64,000 nt of DNA from DATDPM01 sp963841995. Its GTDB lineage: Bacteria > Pseudomonadota > Alphaproteobacteria > DATDPM01. Location of the stretch: assembly GCA_963841995.1 (NCBI GenBank), contig CAWJEX010000002.1:186001-250000 (forward strand). The letters are read 5' to 3'. The first letter of the stretch is position 1. Each line of letters starts with the position of its first letter. Under the pieces are notes generated by a model, which made no database searches, was not told the DNA's origin, and saw only the letters and a list, made by a program, of their open reading frames with translations. Position numbers and translations under genes: made by a program. Below, in pieces: positions 1 to 8,800 of this stretch.

Positions 1-675
1 TTGCCGAGGCCCGGAAGGTGGATGATTGGCCTCCGGAAAATTCTGGCGCTGGCTCTGGTTGCAACCGCAATCTGGCTGCTGGTTGTGCTGGCGCTCCAGA
101 CTTCGGTTGCAGCGGCGATTCTTGCGGGCCTCATTTGCGTGGCGCTTGCGGGAACGTTCGCGCTGCTGGCCCACCGCGCGTTATTGCAAATCGGGCTGGT
201 TTCGGGTCTTGCCATTCTTGCCTTCCTGTCGTCTCTGCTTGTCGCCGAACGAAGGGATGCGCCGGTGGAAACCGCGGCGGCGGGGTTGTGGCAGAATTTC
301 AACCTCGCCGCGATCCCCAATTTAGTTGCAACCGGAAAAGTTGTGCTGGTCGACGTCACCGCCGAATGGTGCCTGACCTGCAAGGCCAACGAAGCTCTGG
401 TGCTCAGCAAGCCGGCTGTAACCGGAATGATCGACGGCCAAAAAATCCTCGCCATGCGCGCCGATTGGACCAAGAAGGACAATGCAATTGCCGGATATCT
501 TGCGGGGTTTGGCCGCTATGGGATTCCATTCAATGCGGTTTACGGGCCGGGTGCGCCGACCGGCATCATCCTGCCCGAGTTGCTGAGCGAAAAGGCCGTG
601 CTCGACGCTATTGCGCGCGCGAAGGGCAGCAATTTGACACCGAGCGCCGACGACAAAGTGCGCGGCAATGGGTGA
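1..675 (+). CDS. dsbD: Thiol:disulfide interchange protein DsbD-like, C-terminal part (cut by window edge)
   Basis: The visible part has three hydrophobic segments (about residues 14-32, 36-57, 61-81) followed by a periplasmic thioredoxin-like domain with the redox motif W-C-L-T-C-K (Cys124 and Cys127). This is the layout of the end of the DsbD/ScsB family, which passes electrons from cytoplasmic thioredoxin through the membrane to periplasmic thiols. The reading frame is open to the first base, so the true start and the remaining membrane part lie upstream; the TTG at position 1 is not a credible start. The gene ends 68 bp before a peroxiredoxin, consistent with a thiol-redox neighbourhood. 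Confidence 0.8.
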   Translation: MPRPGRWMIGLRKILALALVATAIWLLVVLALQTSVAAAILAGLICVALAGTFALLAHRALLQIGLVSGLAILAFLSSLLVAERRDAPVETAAAGLWQNFNLAAIPNLVATGKVVLVDVTAEWCLTCKANEALVLSKPAVTGMIDGQKILAMRADWTKKDNAIAGYLAGFGRYGIPFNAVYGPGAPTGIILPELLSEKAVLDAIARAKGSNLTPSADDKVRGNG

Positions 676-742
676 CGCCGCCGCTTCGATTGAATATCTT
701 TGGCAGCAGAGGGCCAGGACGGCCAAGAACGGGGGGAATAGG

Positions 743-1225
743 ATGACGATCAAAGTAGGCGACAAGATGCCGTCAGGCACGCTGACGCAGATGACCAAGG
801 ACGGACCGGCGCCGATTTCGACCGACGACATTTTCAAAGGCAGGCGCGTGGTGCTATTTGCGGTGCCGGGTGCGTTCACGCCGACTTGTTCGGCGGCACA
901 TCTGCCGGGTTTTCTCAAGCACGCGAAAAAGATCAAGGCCAAGGACGTGGACACGATCGCTTGCCTCGCGGTCAACGATCCATTCGTGATGGGCGCTTGG
1001 GCCAAGGACCAGAAGGTCAAGAATCAGATCATGATGCTGGCCGACGGCAGCGGCGATTACACCCGCGCGCTGGGATTGGAACTCAATCTGCGGAAAGCGG
1101 GATTGGGCCTGCGCTCGCGGCGCTATGCCATGCTCATCGATGATGGGGTTCTGAAGCGGCTCAATCTCGATGAGGGCGGCTCGCTCGAACACAGCAAGGC
1201 CGAAGTGATCCTCAATCAGATCTGA
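743..1225 (+). CDS. Peroxiredoxin, Prx5/AhpE-type (thioredoxin fold)
   Basis: This 160-residue protein reduces peroxides by a cysteine thiol. The peroxidatic site P-G-A-F-T-P-T-C (Cys49) is the Prx5-subfamily signature, and the length is normal for the family. The frame is open further upstream, but the ATG at 743 is preceded by a purine-rich GGGGGG stretch and gives the expected N-terminus (M-T-I-K-V-G-D). A second cysteine (in D-T-I-A-C-L) might resolve the disulfide, or glutathione/glutaredoxin may do so; the sequence alone does not settle this. It follows the dsbD-like gene on the same strand and may be co-transcribed. Confidence 0.88.
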   Translation: MTIKVGDKMPSGTLTQMTKDGPAPISTDDIFKGRRVVLFAVPGAFTPTCSAAHLPGFLKHAKKIKAKDVDTIACLAVNDPFVMGAWAKDQKVKNQIMMLADGSGDYTRALGLELNLRKAGLGLRSRRYAMLIDDGVLKRLNLDEGGSLEHSKAEVILNQI

Positions 1226-1281
1226 CGGCGGGCAGATTTAACGCCGGCGGGTCCTGCACTGCACAGCTTCGACGCTTGAGA

Positions 1282-1737
1282 TTACCGACCCTCGCGCAGC
1301 CGCGCGATCGCGGTGCGCGCCAGCTCGTCGGCACGCTCGTTTTCCGGATGGCCGGAATGGCCGCGGATCCAATGCCATCCGATCTCATGGCCGGCGAGGG
1401 CGATTTCGAGGCGTTGCCAGAGATCGATATTCTTGACCGGCTTCTTGTCGGCGGTTTTCCAGCCCCGCGCCTTCCAATCGTGAATCCAGCGGGTAATCCC
1501 GTCGCGGAGGTATTGGCTGTCGGTATAAAGATTCACTTTCACGTCGCGCTTGAGCGCCTCAAGGGCGGCGATCGCCGCCATCAGCTCCATGCGATTATTG
1601 GTGGTCTGCGCCTCGCCGCCGGAGAGCTCCTTCTCGGTGCCGTTATAGCGGAGGATGGCGCCCCAGCCGCCCGGCCCCGGATTGCCGCTGCACGCGCCAT
1701 CGGTAAAGATTTCGACGATCTCGCTTTTCCCAGTCAT
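1282..1737 (-). CDS. rnhA: Ribonuclease HI
   Basis: RNase HI cleaves the RNA strand of RNA-DNA hybrids (Okazaki primers, R-loops). The 151-residue protein has the full set of acidic catalytic residues: Asp in F-T-D-G-A-C-S-G-N-P-G-P-G-G, Glu in N-N-R-M-E-L, Asp in L-Y-T-D-S-Q-Y and Asp in E-N-E-R-A-D-E-L-A, plus the basic handle region K-A-R-G-W-K. It lies directly downstream of thrB on the same strand. Its ATG overlaps the stop of an upstream minicistron (ATGA), so its translation is probably coupled. A second RNase H gene (rnhB, type II) lies at 17.3-17.9 kb. Confidence 0.96.
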   Translation of the reverse strand: MTGKSEIVEIFTDGACSGNPGPGGWGAILRYNGTEKELSGGEAQTTNNRMELMAAIAALEALKRDVKVNLYTDSQYLRDGITRWIHDWKARGWKTADKKPVKNIDLWQRLEIALAGHEIGWHWIRGHSGHPENERADELARTAIARLREGR

Positions 1738-1788
1738 GGAATGCGCAGTGTCATGTAATGCTCAGTGTCATGTAATGCTCAGTGTCAT
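1734..1788 (-). repeat. Three 17-bp tandem repeats forming overlapping minicistrons between thrB and rnhA
   Basis: On the minus strand ATGACACTGAGCATTAC occurs twice and is followed by a variant (ATGACACTGCGCATTCC). Each copy opens with ATGA. The thrB stop overlaps the first ATG at 1788-1786, and the minicistrons M-T-L-S-I-T, M-T-L-S-I-T and M-T-L-R-I-P each end in a TGA overlapping the next ATG (1771, 1754). The last overlaps the rnhA ATG at 1737. The repeat therefore makes an unbroken ATGA reinitiation chain from thrB to rnhA. Confidence 0.85.
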
Positions 1789-2747
1789 GCGAGGCCGTAA
1801 TCGCCCGGGCCTTTGACCCCTTGATGGAAGCGGAGCTTGTCCCGGTATTCGAGCGGGTCCTTGCGGCTCACCATCGCCCCTTCCGGATGATGCAGCCAGT
1901 CGTAAAGCCGCGTCAGCAGAAAGCGCATCGCGGCACCGCGGGCGAGAACCGGGAGGGCGGCCAGCTCGTCGGGTGAAAACGGCCGCACCTTGCGATACGA
2001 AGAGAGAAGCTGCCGCGCTTTGGTCACGTTGAAGCTGCGATCCTTTTCGAAGCACCAGGCGTTCATGCAAATCGCCAGGTCGTAGGCGAACAGATCGTTG
2101 CAGGCAAAGTAGAAGTCGATCAGGCCGGATAGTTTGTCGCCGAGGAAAAATACGTTGTCCGGAAAGAGATCGGCGTGAATGACGCCCTGGGGCAAATCCT
2201 TCGGCCAGTCCTTTTCCAATTGCGCGAGCTCGGCTTCGATTTCGGTCGCGAGCTCGGCGCGAATCTCATGGGTGCGGTTGCGGCAGGACTCGAAGAGCGG
2301 ACGCCAGCCCGAGACCGACAGCGCATTTTGGCGCGACATCGAAAAATCCTGCCCGGCGAGATGGAGCCGGGCCAGCGCCTTGCCGAGCTCGGCGCAATGG
2401 CGCGGCATGATGCGCCGCGGCCACATGCCGTTCAGATACGTCACGATCGCGGCGGGTTTGCCCGAAAGCTCGCGGAGTGCTGAGCCGTCGCGGCCATGGA
2501 GCGGCGTCGGGCAGGTGATTTTCTTGCCGGCCAAATGCTCCATCAGGCCTAAGAAAAACGGCAGGTCCTCCTTGGCCACCCGCTTCTCGTAAAGCGTCAG
2601 GATGAAATGGCCGCGCTTCGTCTGCAGGATGTAATTCGAATTCTCGACGCCCTCGGCAATTCCCTTGCACGAGACCACGCTGCCGATATCGTATTGATCG
2701 ACGAATTCCGTCAAGTCCTCGTCGGAGACTTCGGTATAGACGGCCAT
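1785..2747 (-). CDS. thrB: Homoserine kinase, choline/aminoglycoside-kinase fold (ThrB type II)
   Basis: The 320-residue protein has the N-terminal M-A-V-Y-T-E-V and G-V-E-N-S-N-Y sequences typical of the alphaproteobacterial ThrB of the APH superfamily. The APH catalytic loop H-A-D-L-F-P-D-N and the metal-binding L-I-D-F-Y-F-A are present. It phosphorylates homoserine on the way to threonine. The ATG at 2747 has an AGGAAG ribosome site just upstream. The stop overlaps the first minicistron leading to rnhA, so the two genes form one transcription unit. The family is distinct from the GHMP-type ThrB of enterics. Confidence 0.93.
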   Translation of the reverse strand: MAVYTEVSDEDLTEFVDQYDIGSVVSCKGIAEGVENSNYILQTKRGHFILTLYEKRVAKEDLPFFLGLMEHLAGKKITCPTPLHGRDGSALRELSGKPAAIVTYLNGMWPRRIMPRHCAELGKALARLHLAGQDFSMSRQNALSVSGWRPLFESCRNRTHEIRAELATEIEAELAQLEKDWPKDLPQGVIHADLFPDNVFFLGDKLSGLIDFYFACNDLFAYDLAICMNAWCFEKDRSFNVTKARQLLSSYRKVRPFSPDELAALPVLARGAAMRFLLTRLYDWLHHPEGAMVSRKDPLEYRDKLRFHQGVKGPGDYGLA

Positions 2748-2907
2748 GGCGGTCTTCCTTGGGGATCTGCCGGCTGGGGGATCAGCCCGAAGCTTGCGTC
2801 GCCGGGGCGGCGCACCTAATCTCGAACCCGCACGCTACGCGCTCAAAAAATCAGGGCGGATCAAGGTAATAACGTAATATAGCGGGCCTAACCAGAGGAA
2901 GGGGGAC

Positions 2908-3189
2908 ATGAATCAGTCCGACAATAAACCGGTGGGAAAATCGATTCCCGCCCAGCTCGCGCCCTATCCCGTCGATGTCGAGGCCGGGAAGGCCTATGCT
3001 TGGTGCGCCTGCGGCCGGAGCAAGAACCAGCCGATGTGCGATGGATCCCATAAAGGCACCGGCATATCCCCGGTCATCTATAAGCCCGAGAAAGCCGAAA
3101 CCGTCTATTTTTGCGGCTGCAAGGCGACCAAATCCCAGCCGATGTGCGACGGCACCCACGGCACGCTGTCGGGCTTGACCCACAAATAA
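2908..3189 (+). CDS. Double CDGSH iron-sulfur domain protein
   Basis: This small protein (93 aa) contains two CDGSH-type [2Fe-2S] motifs, C-A-C-G-R-S-x4-P-M-C-D-G-S-H and F-C-G-C-K-x-T-x3-P-M-C-D-G-T-H. Each offers three cysteines and one histidine. Such bacterial tandem CDGSH proteins are small electron-transfer or redox-sensing proteins of mostly unknown partner. A strong AGGAAGGGGG ribosome site precedes the ATG. It is transcribed toward the atp operon, which ends 50 bp away on the other strand. Confidence 0.9.
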   Translation: MNQSDNKPVGKSIPAQLAPYPVDVEAGKAYAWCACGRSKNQPMCDGSHKGTGISPVIYKPEKAETVYFCGCKATKSQPMCDGTHGTLSGLTHK

Positions 3190-3209
3190 AAATCCCGGCG
3201 CCAGGCCGG
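3187..3209 (-). terminator. Rho-independent terminator of the atp operon
   Basis: On the minus strand a 5-bp GC stem CCGGC/GCCGG with a 5-nt loop (3195-3209) is followed by GATTTTTATT. It lies just past the atpF stop and overlaps the stop of the convergent CDGSH gene. Confidence 0.55.
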
Positions 3210-3239
3210 CTTGAAAAAACGAGTATCGCGGTTTTGCTT

Positions 3240-3734
3240 CTAGTGGAACCGGCTCGGTAGTTCGGCCAAGGCGAGATCGACCAATTGCGCCGACTTGCGC
3301 TCGTCCAAATGCTTGGCCAAAAGCTCGCGGGTGGCGGCGGTGGCGATGTCCACTGCGGCATTGCGCACCTGGCGCAGCGCTTCCGATTCCGCCTGGGCGA
3401 TGCGATCGAGGGCCATTTTCTCGCGCCGTGAGAGCGAGGCCGCGAGGTCGGCGGCGGCTTTATTGCGGAAGGCCTCGGCCTCGCGCTTGGCTTGGGCGAC
3501 GATGGAAGCCGTTTCCTTCATCGCCTCGCGCTGCTTGCGCTCGTAAGCGGCCAGCAGACTCTTCGCCTCTTCATGAAGCCGGGAAGCTTCGTCGATTTGG
3601 GCCTTGATGCGGGCGGTGCGGGCATCCAGCGCCGTGACGATCGCGCGCTTCATCGGCCGGAACACCCCGGCGACGAAGATCACGAAGGCAATGGCAACCC
3701 AGAATTCCGGTGACGCGAGAAGCGGTTCTTCCAT
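3240..3734 (-). CDS. atpF: ATP synthase F0 subunit b
   Basis: The 164-residue protein has one N-terminal membrane segment (about residues 9-25, F-W-V-A-I-A-F-V-I-F-V-A-G-V-F) followed by a long charged helix rich in Ala, Glu, Lys and Arg. This is the peripheral-stalk b subunit that joins F0 to F1. It is the last gene of the operon, 10 bp after atpF'. Two different b-type genes in tandem (b' then b) is the arrangement of alphaproteobacteria, where the stalk is a b/b' heterodimer. A terminator follows the stop. Confidence 0.94.
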   Translation of the reverse strand: MEEPLLASPEFWVAIAFVIFVAGVFRPMKRAIVTALDARTARIKAQIDEASRLHEEAKSLLAAYERKQREAMKETASIVAQAKREAEAFRNKAAADLAASLSRREKMALDRIAQAESEALRQVRNAAVDIATAATRELLAKHLDERKSAQLVDLALAELPSRFH

Positions 3735-3744
3735 TGCCTATCCC

Positions 3745-4236
3745 CTACTTACGCTGGCCGAGCATTTTCTCGACGGCCGCCGAAGCTTCCGCCGGATCGA
3801 TGCTGACGCCGATGAGTTTTGCGGTTGCCGCCCGCGCCGCCTCGGTCGCCACCGTTTTGATGTCGGCGAGCGCCCGGGTTTTTGCCGCTTCGATATTGGT
3901 CTCGGCAACCTTGGTCTGATCCGCTAGCTTCTTGGCAAGCTCGGCTTGATGAGCCGAGGATTGGGCCGCCATCTCTTCGGCCGCCTTGCGGAGCAGACTC
4001 TGCGCTTCGGCTCGGGCCTCCGCCATCGTCTTCTCATAGGCGGCCAGCGCGTGCTCGGCCTCCGTTTTCAGCTTCTCGGCGGCTTGCAGATCATGGTCGA
4101 TATGGCTGCGCCGCGCCTCCAACACATTCGCCACCCGCGGCAAAGCGGTCCTGACCATCACGATGCACAGCACCGTGAAGCACAGGGCCAGCCAGAACAG
4201 CTGGGTGGGGAAGGTGGTTGCGTCGAACTGCGGCAT
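3745..4236 (-). CDS. atpF': ATP synthase F0 subunit b'
   Basis: This 163-residue b-type subunit has the b'-characteristic N-terminus M-P-Q-F-D-A-T-T-F-P-T-Q-L-F-W-L with a single membrane helix to about residue 30, then a long coiled-coil. It pairs with AtpF to form the peripheral stalk. It is located 19 bp downstream of atpE and 10 bp upstream of atpF, with the same orientation. Confidence 0.94.
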   Translation of the reverse strand: MPQFDATTFPTQLFWLALCFTVLCIVMVRTALPRVANVLEARRSHIDHDLQAAEKLKTEAEHALAAYEKTMAEARAEAQSLLRKAAEEMAAQSSAHQAELAKKLADQTKVAETNIEAAKTRALADIKTVATEAARAATAKLIGVSIDPAEASAAVEKMLGQRK

Positions 4237-4255
4237 TGCCGGAATTCGGTCCTGT

Positions 4256-4480
4256 TTACGTGAACAGGATCAGGAAGGCGATGAGCAGCGCATAGAGCGC
4301 CACCGCTTCGACCAGCGCAAATCCCAGCATGCTCATGGGAAACACTTGCGGCCGGGCGGCCGGGTTGCGGGCGATGGCGCTGATCAGCGAAGCGAAGATG
4401 CTGCCGATGCCGGCGCCGACGCCGCCAAGCCCGATAACGGCAAGGCCGGCGCCGATCATTTTTGCGGAACTCAAGTCCAT
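4256..4480 (-). CDS. atpE: ATP synthase F0 subunit c
   Basis: A 74-residue two-helix proteolipid of the rotor ring. The first helix has the G-x-G-x-G-x-G packing motif (G-L-G-G-V-G-A-G-I-G-S-I), the polar loop is A-R-N-P-A-A-R-P, and the second helix carries the ion-binding Glu in F-A-L-V-E-A. There is no obvious sodium-ligand signature, so a proton ring is most likely. It sits between atpB and atpF' in the operon. Confidence 0.96.
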   Translation of the reverse strand: MDLSSAKMIGAGLAVIGLGGVGAGIGSIFASLISAIARNPAARPQVFPMSMLGFALVEAVALYALLIAFLILFT

Positions 4481-4553
4481 TTCGATATCCCCTGTTCTAA
4501 GGCTGCGACAAAAAAAGCGAAGTGGCTTCGACTCAAAGAAAGGCGCCGTTCTT

Positions 4554-5279
4554 TTAGTGCAAATTCAGCGCGTCGTTTAGATAAAGGCAGGTCAGCACGG
4601 TGAACACATAAGCCTGCAGGAAGGCGACTAGAACCTCGAAACCGATCAGCGCCACATCCATCGCCAACGGCGCCCAGCCGCCGAGCAAGCCCAGCGTCAG
4701 AATGAATCCGGCGAAGACCTTCAACATCGTATGGCCGGCCATCATGTTGGCGAACAACCGGATCGAGAGGCTCACCGGGCGCGACAGATAAGAAATGATC
4801 TCGATCGGAATCATCAGCGGCATGAGCGCAACCGGGACGCCCTTCGGCACGAAGAAACTCAGGAAATGGAAGCCGTGATTGACGACGCCGACGATGGTAA
4901 CACCGATGAAAACGGTAAGCGCCAGAGCGGCGGTAACGACGATGTGGCTGGTGAAGGTGAAGCTGTAGGGAAGAAGGCCGAGCAAATTCCCGAACAGCAC
5001 GAACATGAAGAGCGAAAAGATGTAGGGAAAGAATTCGCGCCCCGCACTTCCCACATTGTCGCGAATCATGCCGGCAACGAATTCGTAGGATATCTCGGCC
5101 AGCGATTGGAACCGCCCGGGCACCAGCGCGTGGCGGCGCATGCCGAGCATCAAGAACGCGCTGACCGAGATGACTGCAATCACCATCAGCAGCGAGGAAT
5201 TGGTGAAGGAAATGTCGACGTTGCCGATCTTGATCGGCACGATCGGTTCGATTTGAAACTGATGCAGCGGACTGGCCAC
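4554..5279 (-). CDS. atpB: ATP synthase F0 subunit a
   Basis: The 241-residue membrane protein forms the proton half-channels. The conserved arginine region S-L-S-I-R-L-F-A-N-M-M-A-G-H is present, as are five to six hydrophobic helices and the typical C-terminus V-F-T-V-L-T-C-L-Y-L-N-D-A-L. It follows atpI by 40 bp and precedes atpE by 73 bp. Confidence 0.96.
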   Translation of the reverse strand: MASPLHQFQIEPIVPIKIGNVDISFTNSSLLMVIAVISVSAFLMLGMRRHALVPGRFQSLAEISYEFVAGMIRDNVGSAGREFFPYIFSLFMFVLFGNLLGLLPYSFTFTSHIVVTAALALTVFIGVTIVGVVNHGFHFLSFFVPKGVPVALMPLMIPIEIISYLSRPVSLSIRLFANMMAGHTMLKVFAGFILTLGLLGGWAPLAMDVALIGFEVLVAFLQAYVFTVLTCLYLNDALNLH

Positions 5280-5319
5280 TTAATTCCCCGTTCCTTCAAC
5301 CGGTAAGTCGCTTCAATGC

Positions 5320-5667
5320 CTAGTCGTCGTCTTCGTCATCGTTCGTGTTCGGCGCTGCCGGCGCCGGCGGAAATTTCATGGCGCTCATGACGCGGTAGAC
5401 ATTCAAAATACTGGCCGCCGAGCCGAGCACGAAAAAAATCAAGAATCCCCAAGGCTTCGTCCCCAACCAGAGGTCGGTCAGATAACCGATCCCGGTACCG
5501 ACCGCCACCCCGGCCACCAGCTCCACCCCCACGCGGAACGCCAGCCCTAGTCCCGTAAGTTTCGGCCCGGCGGAACCTCCGGAAAGACCGCCGCTTTGTT
5601 CGCGCTCCCGCGCGTGCTTCAGCCTTTCGGCCAATTCGCGGAGCGATGGGGTGTCGTCGCCACTCAT
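5320..5667 (-). CDS. atpI: ATP synthase assembly protein AtpI
   Basis: A 115-residue protein with a charged N-terminus and two membrane helices (about residues 45-65 and 73-92), including the AtpI-type segment G-I-G-Y-L-T-D-L-W-L-G-T-K-P-W-G. It helps c-ring assembly and possibly Mg uptake. It is the first gene of the F0 operon, and the promoter should lie in 5668-5800. The C-terminus is an acidic tail (N-D-D-E-D-D-D). Confidence 0.88.
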   Translation of the reverse strand: MSGDDTPSLRELAERLKHAREREQSGGLSGGSAGPKLTGLGLAFRVGVELVAGVAVGTGIGYLTDLWLGTKPWGFLIFFVLGSAASILNVYRVMSAMKFPPAPAAPNTNDDEDDD

Positions 5668-5821
5668 CGCTTTGCCGGCCCCGCTTCACTCAGAATCACG
5701 GGATGCCCCCAAAAAGCAAGCGACCGCCACCAGGGCGGCCGAAGCGGGGGCACCTTAGGGACGGGTCGGAAAGGTGTCAAGGCGCCTATCAGCGCGTTTT
5801 CGCGGCCGCGGGAAGATCGGA

Positions 5822-5856
5822 AACCATCTGCTCTAACAATGAGTTAGGAGATGGTT
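5822..5856 (-). terminator. Hairpin downstream of smc, possible terminator
   Basis: An inverted repeat with outer arms AACCATCT (5822-5829) and AGATGGTT (5849-5856) and an inner CTAAC/GTTAG pairing lies just after the smc stop. Only a short TTT follows on the minus strand, so intrinsic termination is not certain. Confidence 0.4.
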
Positions 5857-5879
5857 GATGGAGCGGCCGCGGGCGCCAT

Positions 5880-8800
5880 TCAGGCCGTCGCACGGAGCTT
5901 TTCGGCGTCGCCCAAATCGACCGAAACGAGCTGGGAAACGCCGCGTTCGCCCATGGTGACGCCAAACAGCCGGTGGACCCTCGCCATGGTGATCCGGTGG
6001 TGGGTAACGACCAGGAACCGGGTCTCTGACGCCTGCGCGATTTCCTCAATGAGCGTGCAAAAACGGTCGACATTGGCATCGTCCAGGGGGGCGTCCACTT
6101 CGTCCAGCACACAGATCGGCGCCGGGTTGGTGAGGAATACCGCGAACAACAGGGCGAGGGCGGTCAGCGCCTGCTCGCCGCCGGAGAGCAGCGAGAGCGT
6201 CTGGAGCCGCTTGCCCGGCGGGCTGGCGAAGATCTCAAGCCCGGCTTCGAGCGGATCTTCGGCCTCAGTCAATTTCATGTAGGCGCGGCCGCCGCCGAAC
6301 AGGCGCACGAACAGGTCCTGGAAATGCTTGTCGACGACGCCGAAGGCGGCCAGCAGCCGCTCGCGCCCTTCCTGGTTCAAGCTGTTGATGCCCTGGCGGA
6401 GCTTGGAGATTGCGGAAACCAGATCGGTGCGTTCGGTACACAAGGTCTCGATCTGGGATTCGGTATCGGCGGCTTCGGTTTCGGCCCGAAGATTGACCGG
6501 GCCCATATTGTCGCGCTCGCGGACCAGCCGCTCCAGCCGCCCTTCAATGGAGGAAAGTTCGGGCAATTCCTCGTCTTCGCTGAGCCCGGCCGCGGCCAGA
6601 GTCTCTTCCGGCGCGCAAGTCAAGCGCTCGGCAATCCGTTCGACTAAGCCATTACGCGCCTGTTCCGATTGTTCGACGAGAGCTTGGGCGCGCACCCGCT
6701 CTTCGCGCTGGGCGGCAAGGGCGCCTTCTTCGTCTTTGAGCTTTCGGTCGGCTTCGCTCAGGGCCTGTTCGGCGCCGGTCAGGGTATCGGACGCGGAACG
6801 GCGGAAATTTTCGGCCGCTTCGGTTTCGTTCAGCAACCGGTTGCGTTCGGCAGCGATCTCTTCCGGGCGATGGATTAGCGATTCCTGTTCGGTCTTCGCA
6901 GAGGCCAAGCGGTCAGTCAGTGCGGAAAGCGTCCTGGCCGCCTCTTCGGCGCGGGTCTGCCAGGAACTTCGCTCAGCGCCGAGGGCCGTTAAGCGCAACG
7001 CCCGGGCTTCGATCTCATGGGCCAGCCGGTCGTGGCGGGTTTGGGCCTGGGCCAGAACCCAACGCCGTTCGCCCAGCCGGTGTTGAATGGAAGCCAATGC
7101 CTTCTTTCCGGATTCGGGATCGGGAAGATTCTGAGCCTCTGCATCGGCTTCGGATGCCTGGGCTTGCGCTTCGTTCCGTTCGGCATCGATGCGGAGCGCC
7201 ATGTCGGCCAAAGCCGCAAGCCGCGATTGCAGGGCACCCTGCTTCTGGGCCAATTCGGCGTGCTGGGCGCGGGCCGTTTCAAGCGTGGCTTCGGCATTGC
7301 GCGCCAATTCCTGGGCTGCGCGATAGGCCGCCGCGGCGTTGCGGACGGCTTCTTCGGCGGTATTGAAATTCGCGCGCCGGCCGGCGAGCAATTGCTCGGC
7401 GGCGGGCAAGGCTTCACGGATTTCTTTCTGGCGGTTGCGTTGATTGAGCCGTTCCGCCGCCGCTGTCCCATGGCCGGCTGCGACGGTGAATCCATCCCAG
7501 CGCCACATGGCGCCATCGCGGGAAACCAATCGCTGGCCTTGGGCAAGCGTGCCGCGAAGGGCGCGGGCCTCGGATTCGTCTGCCACGACGCCGATCTGCA
7601 CCAGACGCCGGGCGAGAGCCGACGGGCCGGTGACGAATTTGGCGAGGGGCTCCGCGCCCTCCGGAAGGCTGGCAGCCGGCAGATTGGCGGCGGCATGAGT
7701 AAAAGAAGGGGCTTCCCAGCGGACCGGCGCTTCGCCGTGGATCGGCGCGCTCAGATCGTCGCCAAGGGCCGCGGCCAGCGCCAATTCATAGCCGGGCTCG
7801 ACCGAAACTTGATCGATGACCGGCGGCAGCGATTCATCGCCGTCGCTCAATAGCTTTGCCAGGGTCGAGGCCTCGGCGTCCAGCCGCGCAAAGGCGGCTT
7901 CGGCTTCGCCGACCGCATCGCGGGCCTGGCTTTCGGTCGCTTGGGCGGCGAAAAGCGCTGCTTCCGCCCTCGCCATCGTCGCACGGGCGGAATCGAGCCC
8001 TTGCCGGGCGGTGGCGAAAGTCGCGTCGGCGGCAGTCAGCCGGGCCGGCTCCAGAACCTCGGCGGCGATCGCCGCCCGGTCGACGGCCAGCGCCGCCGCC
8101 CGTTCTTCGATGCGGGCAATCCGCGCCGCGCATTCGGCGGCCCGGGACTGCAGCGCCTCACGCCTCGCCTCATCGCTTGCGACACGCTGGGTGGCGGTTG
8201 CCAAATCGGATTCGAGAGCCGCGACTTCCAATCGCGCCGCGGCCAATTCCTGGATTGCGGATTGAAGGGTTTCGGCTTCGGCCGCTTGCGCGGAGACGAG
8301 AGTGCGTTCTTCTTCGGCCAGGCGTTCGAGAGCGGCTTGCGCATCGGCCGCCAGGGCTTGCTCCCGCGCGATGTCGCCGTCGGCTTCGGCAATCCGCGAT
8401 TCGCAATCCTGCTTGGCTTGGATGAGGCGGGATTCTTCGGCCTCCAGAGCCTCGCGCGCAATGACCAGGCGCTGCAGACGGCTTGCCGCTTCGGCCTCGG
8501 TCTTGCGGAGTTCGGGCAACGTGGCCGCGATTTCCGCCTGATGGGTGGAGGCGGCGGCGACTTGCGCCGTGAGGGCCGATACTTCCGCTTCGATTTTGCT
8601 TAAGTGGACGCGGGCGCTTTCGATTGCCGCACTCGCGGCCTGCCATTTGCGATGAAGCATCGCCGCTTCGGCGCGGCGGATGAGGTCACCGATCTTCCGA
8701 TAGCGCGACGCTTGGCGGGCTTGGCGTTTCAGCCCGACGAGCTGGCTGTCCAGGGTCGTCAACACGTCATCAAGACGCGTCAGATTGGTTTCGGCGGCGC

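Noticed and set aside
322..1020. Long open frame antisense to dsbD and the peroxiredoxin
   Set aside because: It runs through two well-identified genes on the other strand and has no recognisable domain; a GC-rich shadow frame.
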